A stretch of 64,000 nt of DNA from CAWBRT01 sp050015355 (GCA_050015355.1 JBEKBO010000005.1:1-64000); one strand, 5' to 3'; counted from the stretch's first letter, positions 24,312 to 33,290 are shown. The notes: generated by a model from the sequence alone, not told the origin. Numbers and translations: made by a program.

Positions 24312-26125
24312 CTTTGTATTCCAAAGTAATAGGACGAAAAATTCGTTGGAGGCATGCCTGACGCTCCCACGCCCTGCATCAGGTGCGTAAAGCCACCGCT
24401 GAACGACATTTTGCGGAACTGGTACTGTGTATACGCAAACAGGAGCTGCGAAGAATTTGCCGAAGTCAGGGTCGGCGTTGTCGTTTGGCTCTGCGCGCGG
24501 GCATAACTACCCGAGACTGTTAGCCTCCGGAACGGCGACGCCGAAGCGTTCACACCCCACGACGTACCGTCCAGCAGCAGGTACTGATTCGATCCCAGCA
24601 CCGCAATCGGGATAATGAGTGGTGTCGTGACCAGCCCGTTTGCGGTCAGCAGCGCCGTGCCGTAGGACTTGGAGAGGTTCGCGCCTATGCTGTAGCTCCG
24701 GTAAAGAATGGTGCTCGAATAGTTTTCAGAGTGACTGGCTGACCCTGTTACAGCACTGAGGCCAGTGTGGAACCCGCTGAAATTGCTGTACCACTGCAGA
24801 TGTCGGCTGAGCCTGCGCCGCGCGCTTGCCTGATAAGAATAGTTTGAGGTGGTGCTTGTCGCCAGGACGGTCTCTACCTCTTGCGCGTAGCTAAAGCCCG
24901 CGCCCACGTCCCATCCCGCGAACATACGGCTGAAATTAACGCCCGCCACCAGGCCCGCCCCCTGGTTCCCGGCATCCGTGGATTGATCGTTGACTCCACC
25001 GAATACCATGATCGAGCCCCATAGCGGCTTCTGGATGCGATAGTTCACGATACCGCTGTAGTGGGTCACCGCGACGCTCGTTCCAAACACCTCCTGCTCG
25101 ATCCGGTTGACAGTAAACGAGGCGCTCAGGTTGCGAAGGATGGAGACGGTATCGTTGTTGTAGAACATAAGCGAGTGGCTGCCCGTGCCCAGGTTTACCT
25201 GGGGGGCTATGCTCCCGGCACTAGCCAACTGCTGTTCCACCACGGCCGAGAGGTTGCTGTTGTACTGCATCCCAAACGAGGTGCTGAGCCGTGTCCAGGG
25301 CTGGAAGGTTGCATTCCCCGAATAATTGTTGCTAGAGCCGCTCATGTTCGTGATGCCGCCGTCGCCGTGATAGGCGTCGTAGGTATAAGAGAACGAGCCT
25401 GAGCCACGCAGCGGCAGTCTATGCGAGGCGTTGTAGTTGAACGTCGTCGAATTTTGATCTCCAATGTTAGCCTCGCCCCCGGTAAGAAACGCAGGGATCT
25501 GCGAGCGGGAGTAGAATTCGCCGAAGCGCGCCGTCATCCACCAGCCGGCCAGGCGATAGCTGCTCTGCAAATTGAAGTTGCGCGAAGTCGAATCGTCCCG
25601 CTGGTCGGTGCCGAAGACCGAGGACGACGTGCTTGACTGGGTGTACTGTGCACTCACCGGCGGCAAGTTAGGGAGCAGGGCGGACCACGCAATACCGAGC
25701 TGCGTGGTATCGCCGTGCGTGGTAAAACCCTGGATTCCCGGCAGACCGAAGTTGCCGCTACTGTCGAAGGTCTTGCCCCAGGAAATGGCGCCGGGGAAGT
25801 GGCTGCCGCTGAAAATGCCAGTGCCTACGTTGAAGCTGCTGGCGTTGGTGATTGACTGCACTCCGGAGTTCTCCTGAGAGCGGTTGTAGTATGGGGACAA
25901 CGTAAAGGTGAAAAAGCCGGGATTATAGTAATAGCCGTTCACGTTGGCATTGCCATTCAATCCCAAACCGTGATCGGAGGGTTGCGCGTTTCCATAGTCG
26001 GCGGTATAGCCGGCGCCAAGATTCCCGTCCATCCTCATGCTCAGGTTGTCGCCCACCGTCACTTGCGCGCCGGCGGGCAGGACTGCGAGCAGTCCAAGAA
26101 ACAACCATATGATCCGCAACCTCAT
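24293..26125 (-). CDS. outer-membrane beta-barrel protein (porin-like)
   Basis: A 610-residue protein with a signal peptide (about 1-21, ending AGAQ) and a long succession of alternating polar/hydrophobic strands rich in Tyr, Ser, Asn and Gly, ending in a C-terminal phenylalanine (YYFGIQRWFKPF), the usual signal for insertion of barrels by BamA. Length and spacing would allow roughly 20-26 strands. No haem motif or plug domain is visible. Between cytochrome genes, it is the obvious candidate for the sheath of a porin-cytochrome conduit across the outer membrane, as in MtrB- or OmbB-type systems. Start ATG 26125 has GGGAGA 8 nt upstream. Confidence 0.82.
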   Translation of the reverse strand: MRLRIIWLFLGLLAVLPAGAQVTVGDNLSMRMDGNLGAGYTADYGNAQPSDHGLGLNGNANVNGYYYNPGFFTFTLSPYYNRSQENSGVQSITNASSFNVGTGIFSGSHFPGAISWGKTFDSSGNFGLPGIQGFTTHGDTTQLGIAWSALLPNLPPVSAQYTQSSTSSSVFGTDQRDDSTSRNFNLQSSYRLAGWWMTARFGEFYSRSQIPAFLTGGEANIGDQNSTTFNYNASHRLPLRGSGSFSYTYDAYHGDGGITNMSGSSNNYSGNATFQPWTRLSTSFGMQYNSNLSAVVEQQLASAGSIAPQVNLGTGSHSLMFYNNDTVSILRNLSASFTVNRIEQEVFGTSVAVTHYSGIVNYRIQKPLWGSIMVFGGVNDQSTDAGNQGAGLVAGVNFSRMFAGWDVGAGFSYAQEVETVLATSTTSNYSYQASARRRLSRHLQWYSNFSGFHTGLSAVTGSASHSENYSSTILYRSYSIGANLSKSYGTALLTANGLVTTPLIIPIAVLGSNQYLLLDGTSWGVNASASPFRRLTVSGSYARAQSQTTTPTLTSANSSQLLFAYTQYQFRKMSFSGGFTHLMQGVGASGMPPTNFSSYYFGIQRWFKPF

Positions 26126-26157
26126 CAACTTTCTCCCGCTCTCCCAGCGTCGACGCG

Positions 26158-27216
26158 TTACAACGTTTCGATCTTTGCGTTCTGACGCAGCCGCTTGCCC
26201 AGGGCCACGCGCAGCTTTTCGTATTTTTCTTTCTGCAAGTTCCCGGCCAGGTTTTTCTCGACTTCTTCAAACGTCGTTTTGCCCGGGCTCGTATGCGCGT
26301 TCAGGCGAAAGAAGGTGTAAGCGTTGCCCAACTGCAGAAGCTCGCTCACTTGGCCGGGCTGCATCGCCAGCGCCGCCTTTACCACTTCCGGCGGCAACTT
26401 GTCGCGATCAACGGCCTTGTGATCGCCCATGTTCACGTGGAAATCGTCATCCGAGAGCTTCTCTGCCAGCAGTCCAAACTCTTCGTAGCTCTTGGTCTCC
26501 TTGGCTTGTCGCAGCGCATCTTCGGCGCGCTTGCGCGCCTCTTTCAGCGTCTCCTGGTTGGCATTGGAGGGCGGCAGGATCGAGATAGTCTGGATGGCAA
26601 AAACCTCGCCATGTTCGAATGCCTTCGGATTCTTGTTGTAATAGAGCCGTGCCTCACTCACCGTCACCGCCGATTTGGCTTCCACTTCGGCCTTCAGCAT
26701 CGCCTCGATCAGCAACGAGCGCTTGATCTGTTGCCGCAGCTTTGCCTTCGACCCACTCATCTCGGTCTCCAGGTATTGGGTGAATTCCGCCTGGCTGCCG
26801 AACTGCTGCTCGAACTTTCGCTCCTCGCGACTCACACGCTCCGGAGCAACCGTCATCTTGCGCCGCGCCGCCTCTTGGTAAACCAGCTCTTCGAAGATGA
26901 TCATCTGCAGCGCGCCACGCCGGATTTCCGGCTCCTGCGCCTTGGGAAAACCGTTGTGCAGTTTGGCATAGGGGAACAGGGCGAACATCTCGCGCACAAG
27001 GTCGCGATCGGTGAGCACCGCGCCGTTCACCCGCACCACGGGCTTGCCCGTCACCTGAACGCCCGCTGTTGGAGCTGCGGCGGCGGTGGCGGCGTGGCTG
27101 GGGAGCAACGGGGTCCCCGGTGAGCCTGTATTCGGGCTTGCCGGGGTGGTCATCTGGCCGTTGGCACACGAGAGAGCCAGTAGAATCAAGGTCCAAATAG
27201 AGAGTAGATACTTCAT
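26158..27216 (-). CDS. periplasmic parvulin-type peptidyl-prolyl isomerase (SurA-like)
   Basis: A 352-residue exported chaperone. Signal peptide at about 1-20, a low-complexity linker, then a SurA-N-like helical domain (VVRVNGAVLTDRDLVREMFA near residue 60, and LQMIIFEELVYQEAARRKM), and a PpiC-like domain in the C-terminal third (VFAIQTISI, YEEFGLLAEKLSDD, PPEVVKAALAMQPGQVSEL, YTFFRLNAHTSP). Such proteins escort outer-membrane barrels or fold secreted proteins. Located between the tetrahaem cytochrome and the barrel gene, it probably serves those clients. GAGGA precedes ATG 27216. The gene begins right after an intra-cluster terminator, so its level depends on read-through or its own promoter. 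Confidence 0.85.
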   Translation of the reverse strand: MKYLLSIWTLILLALSCANGQMTTPASPNTGSPGTPLLPSHAATAAAAPTAGVQVTGKPVVRVNGAVLTDRDLVREMFALFPYAKLHNGFPKAQEPEIRRGALQMIIFEELVYQEAARRKMTVAPERVSREERKFEQQFGSQAEFTQYLETEMSGSKAKLRQQIKRSLLIEAMLKAEVEAKSAVTVSEARLYYNKNPKAFEHGEVFAIQTISILPPSNANQETLKEARKRAEDALRQAKETKSYEEFGLLAEKLSDDDFHVNMGDHKAVDRDKLPPEVVKAALAMQPGQVSELLQLGNAYTFFRLNAHTSPGKTTFEEVEKNLAGNLQKEKYEKLRVALGKRLRQNAKIETL

Positions 27217-27233
27217 ATTTCCTCACAGGTCCT

Positions 27234-27262
27234 AAAAAGAGGGGGAGAAGGTTCTCTCCCCC
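27234..27262 (-). terminator. intra-cluster terminator after the tetrahaem cytochrome
   Basis: On the minus strand GGGGGAGA (27262-27255) pairs with TCTCCCCC (27248-27241) around a 6-nt loop, then TCTTTTT. It lies in the 64-bp gap between the tetrahaem cytochrome and the isomerase gene, 18 nt after the cytochrome stop. It would let the tetrahaem gene be expressed in excess over the downstream genes. Confidence 0.8.
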
Positions 27263-27280
27263 GATAAATCAATCTACAAG

Positions 27281-28312
27281 TTAGAAATTGGTCGTGAAGC
27301 CGGTACCGCCAGCCGCTTCGTTCGACTCGCCAAAGTGGCACTGGCGGCAGAACTGCGTGGTCGACGATGCTTGCTTCGGCGCAAGCGGCGTTACGTTGTT
27401 TATGTTGTAGGGTCCGTTGACGAAGAAATACGTCGCATACGTGCCGGTAGCGGAACCCGCAATCTTGTTGTTGGTGGATGCGGAGAAAACGTTCATCACG
27501 TGCTGGTTATGGCAGGTGGTGCAGACCAGGTACGGCACGCCAGAAGCATTGATCGGCGTCCCGTAGCTGTGCGCGCCCTTCATGAGCGCCGGAGCGCCAT
27601 AAGAGGCCATGAATGTCGCATACTGACCGTTCGCGGTGATGCTGGTGATCGAGGTGCCGTTAACGACATAGACGAGGCCGTTGACAGCGTCGCCGTAAGT
27701 GCTGCCCAACGCGGCGCTTACTGTAGCGTTCTCGCCCACCGGGTGATCGTTGTTGTAGCCGCTGCTGGAACCATCGGCACCCAGCAAAGTCGGAATTTTG
27801 CCCGTACCGTAGCTCGAGGGCAGCGCGCCGATCTGCTGCTCATAAGCCCAGTTCTGCATCATGGCGCCCTTGGCAACCGCGCCGTCATGGCAACCCAAGC
27901 ACATCAGGATGCCACGGATGTCGCTGTAGCCTTGAGTGCTCGCGCTCGCCAGGCTGGCGGGAGCGTTGAAGATATACTTGCCGGCGGTAGTGCCGTTCTG
28001 GCCGAGATCGCTGAAGTCAAACGATTTGCCATAAAGCGGCCCGATGTCCTGTGCGAACAGGGCATTGGCGCCTGTGTATGCGTCGGTGACACCGCCGGTC
28101 AGACCGTTGCCACCTGCGCCGCGAGCGCCGCTGTGGGGAGCGTGACAGCCGGCGCAGCCGCGGCCGTAGTTGTTATGGGCGCCCAATACGTCAATTGTTG
28201 GGGAGACGGCACCGGCGGTACCGGTCGATGTCGGTGTGCCCGCAGTGACCTGTGCCATTGCAAAGCCGGCAAATACCATGATCGCCAGCAGAACAAACAT
28301 TAACTTCTTCAT
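27281..28312 (-). CDS. secreted tetrahaem c-type cytochrome, candidate filament subunit
   Basis: A 343-residue exported protein with signal peptide (about 1-20) and four CxxCH sites: CAGCH at 53-57, then CLGCH, CTTCH and CRQCH, the last about 20 residues from the C-terminus. There are nine histidines in all; besides the four in CxxCH, five are free (in GAHNN, APHSG, NDHPVG, GAHSYG, NQHVM), enough for bis-His ligation of four haems with one to spare. The rest is Gly/Ser/Thr/Asn-rich with few charges, as in extracellular cytochromes. Four haems, low charge and this gene neighbourhood recall Geobacter OmcE. Start ATG 28312 has AGGAGA 8 nt upstream. The polymer role is inferred. Confidence 0.88.
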   Translation of the reverse strand: MKKLMFVLLAIMVFAGFAMAQVTAGTPTSTGTAGAVSPTIDVLGAHNNYGRGCAGCHAPHSGARGAGGNGLTGGVTDAYTGANALFAQDIGPLYGKSFDFSDLGQNGTTAGKYIFNAPASLASASTQGYSDIRGILMCLGCHDGAVAKGAMMQNWAYEQQIGALPSSYGTGKIPTLLGADGSSSGYNNDHPVGENATVSAALGSTYGDAVNGLVYVVNGTSITSITANGQYATFMASYGAPALMKGAHSYGTPINASGVPYLVCTTCHNQHVMNVFSASTNNKIAGSATGTYATYFFVNGPYNINNVTPLAPKQASSTTQFCRQCHFGESNEAAGGTGFTTNF

Positions 28313-28438
28313 GAAGAAATCTCCTGATAAGTCTCACTTCTCGATTTATTTCGTCTTGCTACTCGCGGAAACGGTGTTACCCAAAATCCGCTTTGTCCCC
28401 ATTGCCCTGACTGCGACAGAGGAACAAACTTATTGCGG

Positions 28439-29755
28439 CTAGTTCGCCGCGGAACCTCTTACCTTCGCGTCCGTGCTCTTCTCCGGGGTCCCCGACAAAC
28501 CTGTAGTTTGGCTTGTTGGGGTGATTACCCGCGACGCGCCCGGCTTGTGCTCGGCGGACTTATCCTTCTCCGCCTCCCTGCGTTTGAGTTCCTCAGTGGC
28601 CTCAGCCTGGGTCACGTAACGGAACTGCTGCACTCTGCCGGAAAATACCTCCGAGGTGAAAACGCGGTTCTGTTTGTCAATTGCGACATACTGCAGACCG
28701 GAGAACAGGCCCGGGAGAATGCCCTGCGCCGAGCCCATATAGATCAGCAACCGGCCTTCCGGGGAATAGACTTGCACCCGGTTCTGCATCGCATCGGCCA
28801 CCCAGATGTGACCGTCGCAGTCGACGGCAACGCCCTTGGGCATGGAAAAATACCCAGGACCATCGCCGCGCTTGCCGAAAGTACGAATAAAATTGCCGTC
28901 GGCATCGAATATCTGAATGCGGGCATTGAGCATGTCCGCGACGTAAAGATTGCCTTCCCGGTCCACGGCGACTCCGGCTGGCTTGGCGAAATCGCCTGGA
29001 GTGGTCAGCGTGTGGTTTTTGCCCGGTGTGCCGATCTTGCGCAGCAGCTTGAAGTTGTCGGCGTCGTAGACCAACACCTGGTCGAGATCGACATCGGCGA
29101 CGTAGAGGAAGCGGTTTTCAGTGTCAATCGCCAGTCCCACCGGATCGGCCATACCCTCGGAGATGACAGCCTCCATACTGTGCAGGGGACTGAAGACTAG
29201 AATGCGGCGAGCCTGTGCGTCAGAGGCGAACAGGCGGTCATTGTCGTCAATGGCCAACCCCATGATCAACTTGAAACTGGCATTCTTCCCGTTCTTGATC
29301 ATCTCCGTGTTGTGCGTCTCGGGGTCGAAGATGAAAATGGCGCTCACCTTGCCATCGGCCACGTAGACCTTACCCTTGGAGTCAACCGCCAGACCATGAG
29401 GCTCGCCCAGGAAGTAGTGGTTTCTCATGATTCCGGCCTGGCTCTTGTCCTCTGAGACGCCAGCCAACCGGTCCATCCAGGCGCTCTTCGGCTTGGCGGG
29501 TTTGGCGTTAAAGTCCGGCAGTTTTTCGCCTGCGTAGTAGGTCTGGTACCTGATACGCACGATGTTGGGCGGCTGTGGCCAAACGATCTTGGAGATGTCA
29601 ATCTTGTCCAACACCGAGACCGTCTTTTCCGGCTCGGCTTTTTTCTTCTTCTCGCCAAAAGCAGGAGACGTGCCCGCCAATGCCAATGACAGCACTATCG
29701 CCAGTGCCAGCCATCTTTTTCCGCGTCGAATCGAATTGTGGAACCACTCAATCAT
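28439..29755 (-). CDS. exported NHL-repeat beta-propeller protein, second in cluster
   Basis: A 438-residue protein with N-terminal signal or anchor (about 13-32, ending PAFG), a Lys-rich segment (EKKKKAEPEK), a 60-residue linker, and six NHL blades (LAVDSKGKVYVADGKVSA, LAIDDNDRLFASDAQAR, VAVDREGNLYVADMLNA, VAVDCDGHIWVADAMQN, YVAIDKQNRVFTSEVFSG). The charged C-terminal tail is probably disordered. It lies 44 nt after the 16-haem cytochrome gene and 126 nt before the tetrahaem gene. ATG 29755 is favoured over GTG 29779, which has no ribosome site. Role as a cytochrome-docking or assembly platform is inferred from context. Confidence 0.83.
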   Translation of the reverse strand: MIEWFHNSIRRGKRWLALAIVLSLALAGTSPAFGEKKKKAEPEKTVSVLDKIDISKIVWPQPPNIVRIRYQTYYAGEKLPDFNAKPAKPKSAWMDRLAGVSEDKSQAGIMRNHYFLGEPHGLAVDSKGKVYVADGKVSAIFIFDPETHNTEMIKNGKNASFKLIMGLAIDDNDRLFASDAQARRILVFSPLHSMEAVISEGMADPVGLAIDTENRFLYVADVDLDQVLVYDADNFKLLRKIGTPGKNHTLTTPGDFAKPAGVAVDREGNLYVADMLNARIQIFDADGNFIRTFGKRGDGPGYFSMPKGVAVDCDGHIWVADAMQNRVQVYSPEGRLLIYMGSAQGILPGLFSGLQYVAIDKQNRVFTSEVFSGRVQQFRYVTQAEATEELKRREAEKDKSAEHKPGASRVITPTSQTTGLSGTPEKSTDAKVRGSAAN

Positions 29756-29798
29756 CGCTGCTTCTCTCTTCTCACTCACTGCTCATCGCTACTTACTA

Positions 29799-31211
29799 CT
29801 ACTTCGTCAGGTTCATATGACAACTGGCGCAGAATGCCGAGTTATTGGTTTGGTCTTTCACCAGCAAGTCAGGTTGCGCCGAAGCATGCGGCTGGTGACA
29901 GGTCATGCAGTCGATCGCAGTCTTAACCTTGGTAATGTCTTTCGCGTCCATCACGTTCGATACCGGGTGTCCATCGACCGGGTGCCCCAGGTTGTACTTC
30001 AACGGCAGTACCGGGACTTTAGCGAAATAGTCCTCTGGCAGCTTTACCTTCCCGTCAAAGATCGCAACCAGGTGATCACTCTTCAGCTCCTGCGGGGCCG
30101 CGTCAGGACCATGGCATTCCAGACAAAGCTTGTTCGGACTGGCAAGCCGCAGCAGGTGCGTGTTGTCTCCTCCGTGCGGCTCATGGCAAGTGGTGCAACC
30201 CTGCTCGAAGGCCGGCTGGTGCAGATACTTCTTCTTGTGCTGTTCGGCCTGCTCGGCGTGACAGCCCAGGCAGACATTCACTGCATCGGGCTTAGGGAAG
30301 CCGGGCGAACGGCCAGCATGGGGATTGTGGCAATCGGTGCATTCACCCATCGCACCCGGGTGCTGAACCTTGGCCTTCTCGATCTGCTCGGGCTTGTCGG
30401 CGTGACAGGTAATGCAAAGCAACTTGGCATCGGCTTGCATCAATACAACCTTGCCGTCCTTGGCCGGGGCATGGCAGGTGTCACACTGCCCGCCGGCAAA
30501 GGGTGCATGCGTGAACTTCGCCATCAGCTTTGGCTGAGCGGACTGGTGCGGATTGTGGCAGGTGAGGCAGTCGGCCGTGTCGATTGGCTGGTTCTGATGC
30601 GCCTTGGCGAGGGCCGCGTCCTTAGGATCGTGGCAGTCGGTGCACAGCGCCGGTGCGTCTTTGGTCAAGTGGAAGTCGAACTCGCGCTTGCCGGCCTCGC
30701 CGGTCTTATGCGTGATGTGGCAGGTGTCGCAGCCCATATCGAGCGCCGCGTGCCGGCTGCCGCCCTTGGGCACATTCATTCCTTCGTTGTGGCAGGAAAG
30801 GCAGAGATTCGCGTCCTTGGTGTCGCCGCTCACCGGCTTCAATAACTGATTCTTGTTGTCCGCGGTATGCGGATCGTGACACTTGACGCAGTCGCGGACA
30901 GCCGGAGGGTGAACCTTGCCTTTAATGTCGGCGGCCTTCTTGTCAGCGTGGCAGCTAAGGCATAGGGCCTGAGTTGTGGTAGTCGTGAGTTTGACGCGAG
31001 TGACGTCTTTGGCGATCCGGACTTCGTGGCAGGTCTTGCAACCCATCTGAATAGCAGAGTGGACCGCCTTCCCCCTGCCCTTATTCTCGTGACATTCCAA
31101 GCACTTGGGCGTGTCCATGTTCAATTCGAGCGGGACTGGATGCGTCGCCGCGATCATCGCGCTCGAAGCAAACGTTAGAACCAGGACTACAAACCCGAGA
31201 CTCCGCTTCAC
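29799..31211 (-). CDS. secreted 16-haem c-type cytochrome
   Basis: A 470-residue exported protein with signal peptide (about 1-22) and 16 CxxCH haem sites spread over the whole chain, roughly one per 28 residues (CLECH, CKTCH, CLSCH, CVKCH, CLSCH, CDTCH, CTDCH, CLTCH, CDTCH, CITCH, CTDCH, CLGCH, CTTCH, CLECH, CMTCH, CASCH). Many are followed by NPH, DPH or EPH, the doubled-CxxCH family pattern. The even spacing suggests a linear haem wire in the periplasm. Start GTG 31211 is fixed by GGAGG 5 nt upstream; a longer frame to 31232 has no support. It is the first gene of the cluster. Confidence 0.92.
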   Translation of the reverse strand: MKRSLGFVVLVLTFASSAMIAATHPVPLELNMDTPKCLECHENKGRGKAVHSAIQMGCKTCHEVRIAKDVTRVKLTTTTTQALCLSCHADKKAADIKGKVHPPAVRDCVKCHDPHTADNKNQLLKPVSGDTKDANLCLSCHNEGMNVPKGGSRHAALDMGCDTCHITHKTGEAGKREFDFHLTKDAPALCTDCHDPKDAALAKAHQNQPIDTADCLTCHNPHQSAQPKLMAKFTHAPFAGGQCDTCHAPAKDGKVVLMQADAKLLCITCHADKPEQIEKAKVQHPGAMGECTDCHNPHAGRSPGFPKPDAVNVCLGCHAEQAEQHKKKYLHQPAFEQGCTTCHEPHGGDNTHLLRLASPNKLCLECHGPDAAPQELKSDHLVAIFDGKVKLPEDYFAKVPVLPLKYNLGHPVDGHPVSNVMDAKDITKVKTAIDCMTCHQPHASAQPDLLVKDQTNNSAFCASCHMNLTK

Positions 31212-31671
31212 GTCTACCTCCACCCAGGGCAATATGCAAGCGCATGACCGGAGCGGAACGCACTCCGGCAGTTACTACTAAGTAATTTAAAATGTGAACG
31301 ATGCCTTGCAGGCGTCCTGGCGGACACATCTTCGGAAACCAGCTAACCTGGGCCCTTTCCCGCACTTCCCTCGTGAAATTCCACAACCCCGACCTGAATA
31401 GTGTGGTGAGGTTTGTGCCTGTTCCTCCACTTGGAAAAATGGGAGGCGCGAAGACCCGCAAGTTCTTGCCCTTGAGTCAGCACTCTCGATTTGTGATCAG
31501 CGTCATAGCCTCGCGGAGCGCCAGATGTAAACATTAAGGCTGGGTAGCGAAACGATGGATTGCTATGGGATAATCACCGCACTGGGTGATATAGCCCACA
31601 ATTGAATGCACCAACCGCTGAAAGGCGCTCTGCAAGCTATTGAAGTACTGTTAGTTAGCTCGCAGGCGTTT
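31212..31671. other. divergent regulatory region of the cytochrome and resB operons
   Basis: About 500 bp separates the 16-haem cytochrome start from resB. On the minus strand CCGGTCATGCGCTTGCA (about 31233-31249) keeps the GG-N10-GC spacing and a perfect TTGCA at -12, but its -24 half is weak, so it is only a possible sigma-54 site for the cytochrome operon. No gene or other RNA is recognised here. Confidence 0.3.
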
Positions 31672-31688
31672 CTGGCCTCGTACGTGCA
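31672..31688 (+). promoter_or_regulatory. candidate sigma-54 promoter of resB-ccsA
   Basis: CTGGCCTCGTACGTGCA: the -24 box CTGGC is complete and the -12 box is GTGCA (consensus TTGCW), with exactly 10 nt between GG and GC. Predicted start of transcription is near 31700, about 20 nt before the resB start and just upstream of its AAGGAG ribosome site. An NtrC-type activator is encoded 4.4 kb downstream. Confidence 0.5.
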
Positions 31689-31720
31689 TCTGCGATCCTC
31701 AGCAGCTCAAGGAGCCCCGC

Positions 31721-33178
31721 ATGGGTTTTAAGGAAATCTGGTCGAAAATTCATAAGACGCTCTCTTCAGTGCGCACCGGGATCATTCTCTTATTGATAGT
31801 GGTCGTATTTTCGGCTGTAGGAACGGTAGTTTTACAACGCCCCACCACTGAACCGAGCGACATTCAGCGCGCATACTCTCCGGCGACGCTGATATGGTTG
31901 GATCGGTTTGGGCTCACCGATGTCTATCATGCGTGGTGGTTCGCCGTTTTACTTGGATTGGTAAGTCTTAGCATCATTTTCGCTTCTCTTGAACGTTGGC
32001 CGACCGCCTGGCGCTTTTACTCCCGTCCGAATCGCCGTCCGGAAGCACATTTTCGCGCGGCTCTTCCTTACCACAAAGAGTTCAAGGTCAGTGACGCCAA
32101 GGCCGGCCTGGACGCCGCCGAGCGTGCGCTGATCAAGCTTGGTCTCAGGCCCGAACGTGTGGTCGATAACAACGAAGTCTCTCTTTATTCAGAGCGAAAC
32201 CGATTCTCCGTCCTGGCGGTTTACATTGTCCACATCAGCTTGTTGATGATTTTTGCCGGCGGCATCGTCGATGCCATGTTCGGCTATCGCGGATCGCTAA
32301 TGCTGACCACGGGCGAAAGCAGCAACACGATCATTGTGCGGCAGAAAGGAATGGAGAAGAAGAGGCCTCTTCCATTTTCCATCCGCTGCGACGCTGCCGG
32401 ACAGGAGAACTACGCCGATGGCAGTCCGAAACGGTGGTGGTCAGATTTAGTGGTTGTGGACAAGGGCCGCGAGATCGAACGTAAGCAGATCGTCGTGAAC
32501 GATCCGCTTACCTATGACGGCATTCGTTTTTACCAGGCGAGCTTCGGGATGAGCGGCAAGATCGACCATCTCCAGTTGCGAGCGACGCCGCTGAAGGGTG
32601 CGGCGCAGACGATCACGCTGGCGCCGGGACAGACAGTACAACTCGACGCCGGGAACACTATCAGGGTTGGCCGCTTCGTCCCCGACTACTACATCCAGGA
32701 CGGCGAAGTTCACCAGCGCTCGGAAGAGCTCTCCAATCCGGCGATCGAGCTGGCGCTGACGAGTAAGGGTGACAGCCACAGTGTATGGCTGCTCCCGCGC
32801 GATTCCAACCAAGCGCAGGACGCCAAGACCAGTTATTCCTTCACACTCACTGACCTGAAACCAAAGTTTTTCACCGGTCTCGAAGTGTCGCACGAGCCAG
32901 GACAATGGTTCGTATGGGGTGGCGTGCTGACGATGGCGCTTGGATTGGGTGTCGCTTTCTATCTCGTCCACATGCGTTTCTGGGTGACAACTCTATTCGA
33001 CGCCCGGCAGGGGTTGCTGTTGTGGGTTGGAGGTTCGTGCAATAAGAACCGCGAGCGCTTCGAAGAGCGCTTCGCCGAAGTAACTGAGGCAATCGGCAAG
33101 GAACTTAACGGCAACAGCAAGGTAACGGAGTTAAAGAAGCAGGACGAGCCTGCGAAGGAAACTCTGGCTCGCGTGTAG
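31721..33178 (+). CDS. resB: cytochrome c biogenesis protein ResB
   Basis: A 485-residue ResB/Ccs1 protein of system II (Ccs) cytochrome c maturation, which with CcsA carries haem across the inner membrane and attaches it to CxxCH apocytochromes. Three N-terminal membrane helices (about 18-38, 68-95, 165-188) are followed by a large periplasmic domain (for example VNDPLTYDGIRFYQASFGMS, a family hallmark) and a fourth helix near 405-430. The C-terminal tail is cytoplasmic. It is divergent from the multihaem cytochrome cluster, whose products need this machinery. AAGGAG precedes ATG 31721. Confidence 0.92.
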   Translation: MGFKEIWSKIHKTLSSVRTGIILLLIVVVFSAVGTVVLQRPTTEPSDIQRAYSPATLIWLDRFGLTDVYHAWWFAVLLGLVSLSIIFASLERWPTAWRFYSRPNRRPEAHFRAALPYHKEFKVSDAKAGLDAAERALIKLGLRPERVVDNNEVSLYSERNRFSVLAVYIVHISLLMIFAGGIVDAMFGYRGSLMLTTGESSNTIIVRQKGMEKKRPLPFSIRCDAAGQENYADGSPKRWWSDLVVVDKGREIERKQIVVNDPLTYDGIRFYQASFGMSGKIDHLQLRATPLKGAAQTITLAPGQTVQLDAGNTIRVGRFVPDYYIQDGEVHQRSEELSNPAIELALTSKGDSHSVWLLPRDSNQAQDAKTSYSFTLTDLKPKFFTGLEVSHEPGQWFVWGGVLTMALGLGVAFYLVHMRFWVTTLFDARQGLLLWVGGSCNKNRERFEERFAEVTEAIGKELNGNSKVTELKKQDEPAKETLARV

Positions 33179-33290
33179 CCAGCCAGTGATCGTCCCGGCA
33201 GACGCGGATGCGCGCATGCCTTGGACACTTTCAATTACCGTGTACGCGAACGTTCAAGGCGCGTGCCGGGCAACCGGAGGTTTTTAACTG

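Noticed and set aside
27335..28303. Long plus-strand frame opposite the tetrahaem cytochrome
   Set aside because: Shadow frame; the minus strand has signal peptide and four CxxCH sites.
29562..30845. Plus-strand frame of 427 codons opposite the 16-haem cytochrome and NHL genes
   Set aside because: Shadow frame caused by GC-rich codon use; spans two genuine genes.
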